A stretch of 15,883 nt of DNA from Micrococcales bacterium (GTDB taxonomy: Bacteria > Actinomycetota > Actinomycetes > Actinomycetales > Microbacteriaceae), in contig CANFPR010000008.1 of the NCBI GenBank assembly GCA_947448975.1, positions 1 to 15,883 of the forward strand, read 5' to 3'. Below are positions 14,790 to 15,883 of this stretch, piece after piece. Numbering within the stretch: position 1 is the stretch's first letter; the number at the start of each line of letters is the position of its first letter. The notes below the pieces were generated by a model. The model searched no databases. It saw nothing but the letters and a program-made list of their open reading frames with translations, and was not told the origin of the DNA. Both the position numbers and the translations under genes were made by a program.

Positions 14790-15110
14790 ATGACTTACGT
14801 AATCGCTCTGCCTTGTGTCGATGTAAAAGACAAGGCGTGCATCGAGGAGTGCCCTGTCGACTGCATCTATGAAGGCGACCGCATGCTTTACATCCACCCG
14901 GATGAATGTGTCGACTGTGGCGCTTGCGAGCCAGTTTGCCCGGTTGAAGCCATCTATTACGAAGATGACCTGCCGAGCCAGTGGGCCGACTACTACAAGG
15001 CAAACGTAGAGTTCTTCAACGAAATCGGTTCGCCCGGTGGAGCCGCCAAGGTTGGCAAGATTGATTCAGACCACTCGGTTATTACCGCGTTGCCACCACA
15101 GGGCGAATAG
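14790..15110 (+). CDS. fdxA: Seven-iron ferredoxin (3Fe-4S/4Fe-4S), FdxA type
   Basis: This 106-aa cytoplasmic electron carrier has the dicluster pattern of Azotobacter FdI-type ferredoxins. Cysteines C9, C17, C21, C25, C40, C43, C46 and C50 match the ligand set (C8, C16, C20, C24, C39, C42, C45, C49) offset by one. C9, C17, C21 and C50 would hold the cluster that is 3Fe-4S in FdI; C25, C40, C43 and C46 would hold the 4Fe-4S one. IHPDECVDCGACEPVCP is a textbook stretch, and the long acidic C-terminal tail is normal for actinobacterial FdxA. The ATG at 14790 has a strong GAGAGGA (14776-14782) 7 nt upstream. The electron partner is unknown; actinobacterial FdxA often serves P450s or other oxidoreductases. 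It is tightly linked to dapC. Confidence 0.95.
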   Translation: MTYVIALPCVDVKDKACIEECPVDCIYEGDRMLYIHPDECVDCGACEPVCPVEAIYYEDDLPSQWADYYKANVEFFNEIGSPGGAAKVGKIDSDHSVITALPPQGE

Positions 15111-15113
15111 CCT

Positions 15114-15883
15114 GTGTTTGAACGCCTTCCCGAGTATCCCTGGGAGAAGCTAAAGCCTTTCGCCGAAACCGCGAGGCAGCACTCGGGCGGCATTGTTGAT
15201 CTTTCGATCGGTTCGCCGGTTGACCCCACCCCGGCAATCGTGCGAGACGCGCTCAACTCTTTTGCGAATGCACCGGGTTATCCATCGACCGGTGGTTCTT
15301 CCGAGCTCAAGGCTGCTGTGGTGGAGTGGTTTGCAAGACGCAGGGGAGTGTCGGGGCTTACCGCCGATCAGGTTATGCCGAGCATCGGTTCTAAAGAACT
15401 CATCTCATTTTTGCCGCTACTTTTGGGGCTGGGCAAGGGCGATGTCGTTGTTCAACCCAAGGTTGCCTACACCGCATACGTGGTTGGCGCTGCTCTGGTC
15501 GATTGCGATATTGTGAGCGAAGACGACCCAGCAAAGTGGCCATCAAACACCAAACTGGTTTGGATCAACAGCCCCGGAAACCCAGACGGCAAGGTGCTCG
15601 ACGTTGACCAGATGAAAGCCGCTGTCGATCGCGCTCGCGAACTCGGCGCAGTGCTAGCTAGCGATGAGTGCTACGCCGAACTTGGCTGGGATGCCTGGAG
15701 CGAGAAACTCATACCCTCGGTTCTCGACCCGCGCGTGAGTGGCGGCGACCACACCAACCTTTTGGCTCTCTACTCGCTCAGCAAGCAGTCGAACATGGCC
15801 GGGCACCGAGCAGCCTTCGCCGCCGGCGATGCCAAACTCGTGAAGTCACTTGTGAACCTGCGCATGCACGCAGGACTAAACAC
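15114..15883 (+). CDS. dapC: Succinyldiaminopimelate transaminase DapC, 5' part
   Basis: This class I/II PLP aminotransferase starts at GTG 15114, 3 nt after the fdxA stop, and stays open to the window end (256 codons seen of about 360-400). The family N-terminus FERLPEYPWEKLKPFAE and IVDLSIGSPVDPTP, which in Actinobacteria mark DapC, are clear. Further along are NSPGNPDGKVL, ASDECYAELGW and the PLP-lysine motif SLSKQSNMAGHR, with the Schiff-base lysine at residue 224 (bases 15783-15785). DapC makes N-succinyl-LL-diaminopimelate for lysine and peptidoglycan. Only a weak AGGG lies upstream, so translation is probably coupled to fdxA. The missing 3' end lies outside the window; the part seen has no frameshift. 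Confidence 0.92.
   Translation, partial: MFERLPEYPWEKLKPFAETARQHSGGIVDLSIGSPVDPTPAIVRDALNSFANAPGYPSTGGSSELKAAVVEWFARRRGVSGLTADQVMPSIGSKELISFLPLLLGLGKGDVVVQPKVAYTAYVVGAALVDCDIVSEDDPAKWPSNTKLVWINSPGNPDGKVLDVDQMKAAVDRARELGAVLASDECYAELGWDAWSEKLIPSVLDPRVSGGDHTNLLALYSLSKQSNMAGHRAAFAAGDAKLVKSLVNLRMHAGLN

Noticed and set aside
15193..15516. Plus-strand frame of 107 codons near the window end.
   Set aside because: It is out of frame with the open dapC reading frame starting at 15114, which carries all aminotransferase motifs.

Overview
The window is 15.9 kb of dense, intermediate-to-high GC bacterial chromosome that looks like a small-genome actinobacterium, most likely a Microbacteriaceae member such as a freshwater 'Luna'-type lineage. 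This placement is inferred from the gene complement (an MshB-like PIG-L deacetylase, a seven-iron ferredoxin and a DapC-type aminotransferase in a row, a fused double-ATPase peptide transporter and a bPH_6-like membrane protein), the frequent GTG and TTG starts, the short gaps and an IdeR/DtxR-type iron box. No phage, IS element, CRISPR array, tRNA or rRNA was seen.

Layout. 1-936 is the 3' end of gcvP (glycine decarboxylase P protein). It converges with a LysE/RhtB-type exporter on the minus strand (947-1597), and their stop codons lie in the two arms of one hairpin. From 1817 to 10575 runs a peptide/oligopeptide (Opp/Dpp-type) ABC transporter locus: a secreted, non-lipidated substrate-binding protein; a set of stem-loops including a strong terminator-like hairpin; an enlarged OppB-like permease (519 aa, with about 170 extra residues of membrane helices); an OppC-like permease; a PH-domain membrane protein encoded antisense inside the locus; a fused OppD-OppF ATPase; and a second binding protein that is a lipoprotein. 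The two binding proteins differ in anchoring and in codon use, which suggests different abundance or roles around one membrane core.

10724-12625 is the ribosome-associated GTPase typA/bipA. It converges through a shared bidirectional terminator with a lone FTR1-type iron permease (EfeU-like, minus strand), whose promoter carries a good iron box. Divergent from it, and probably translated from a leaderless mRNA, is an MshB-like PIG-L deacetylase extended by a C-terminal multi-helix membrane domain. It is followed by fdxA (7Fe ferredoxin) and, 3 nt later, the 5' part of dapC (lysine/diaminopimelate pathway), which runs off the window end.

Most of the window is ordinary core genome. The parts most worth following up are the enlarged OppB permease, the antisense PH gene nested in the transporter locus, the paired lipidated and non-lipidated binding proteins, the deacetylase-membrane fusion with a Tyr-to-Phe change next to its metal site, and the leaderless and iron-controlled divergent promoter region at 13540-13620.
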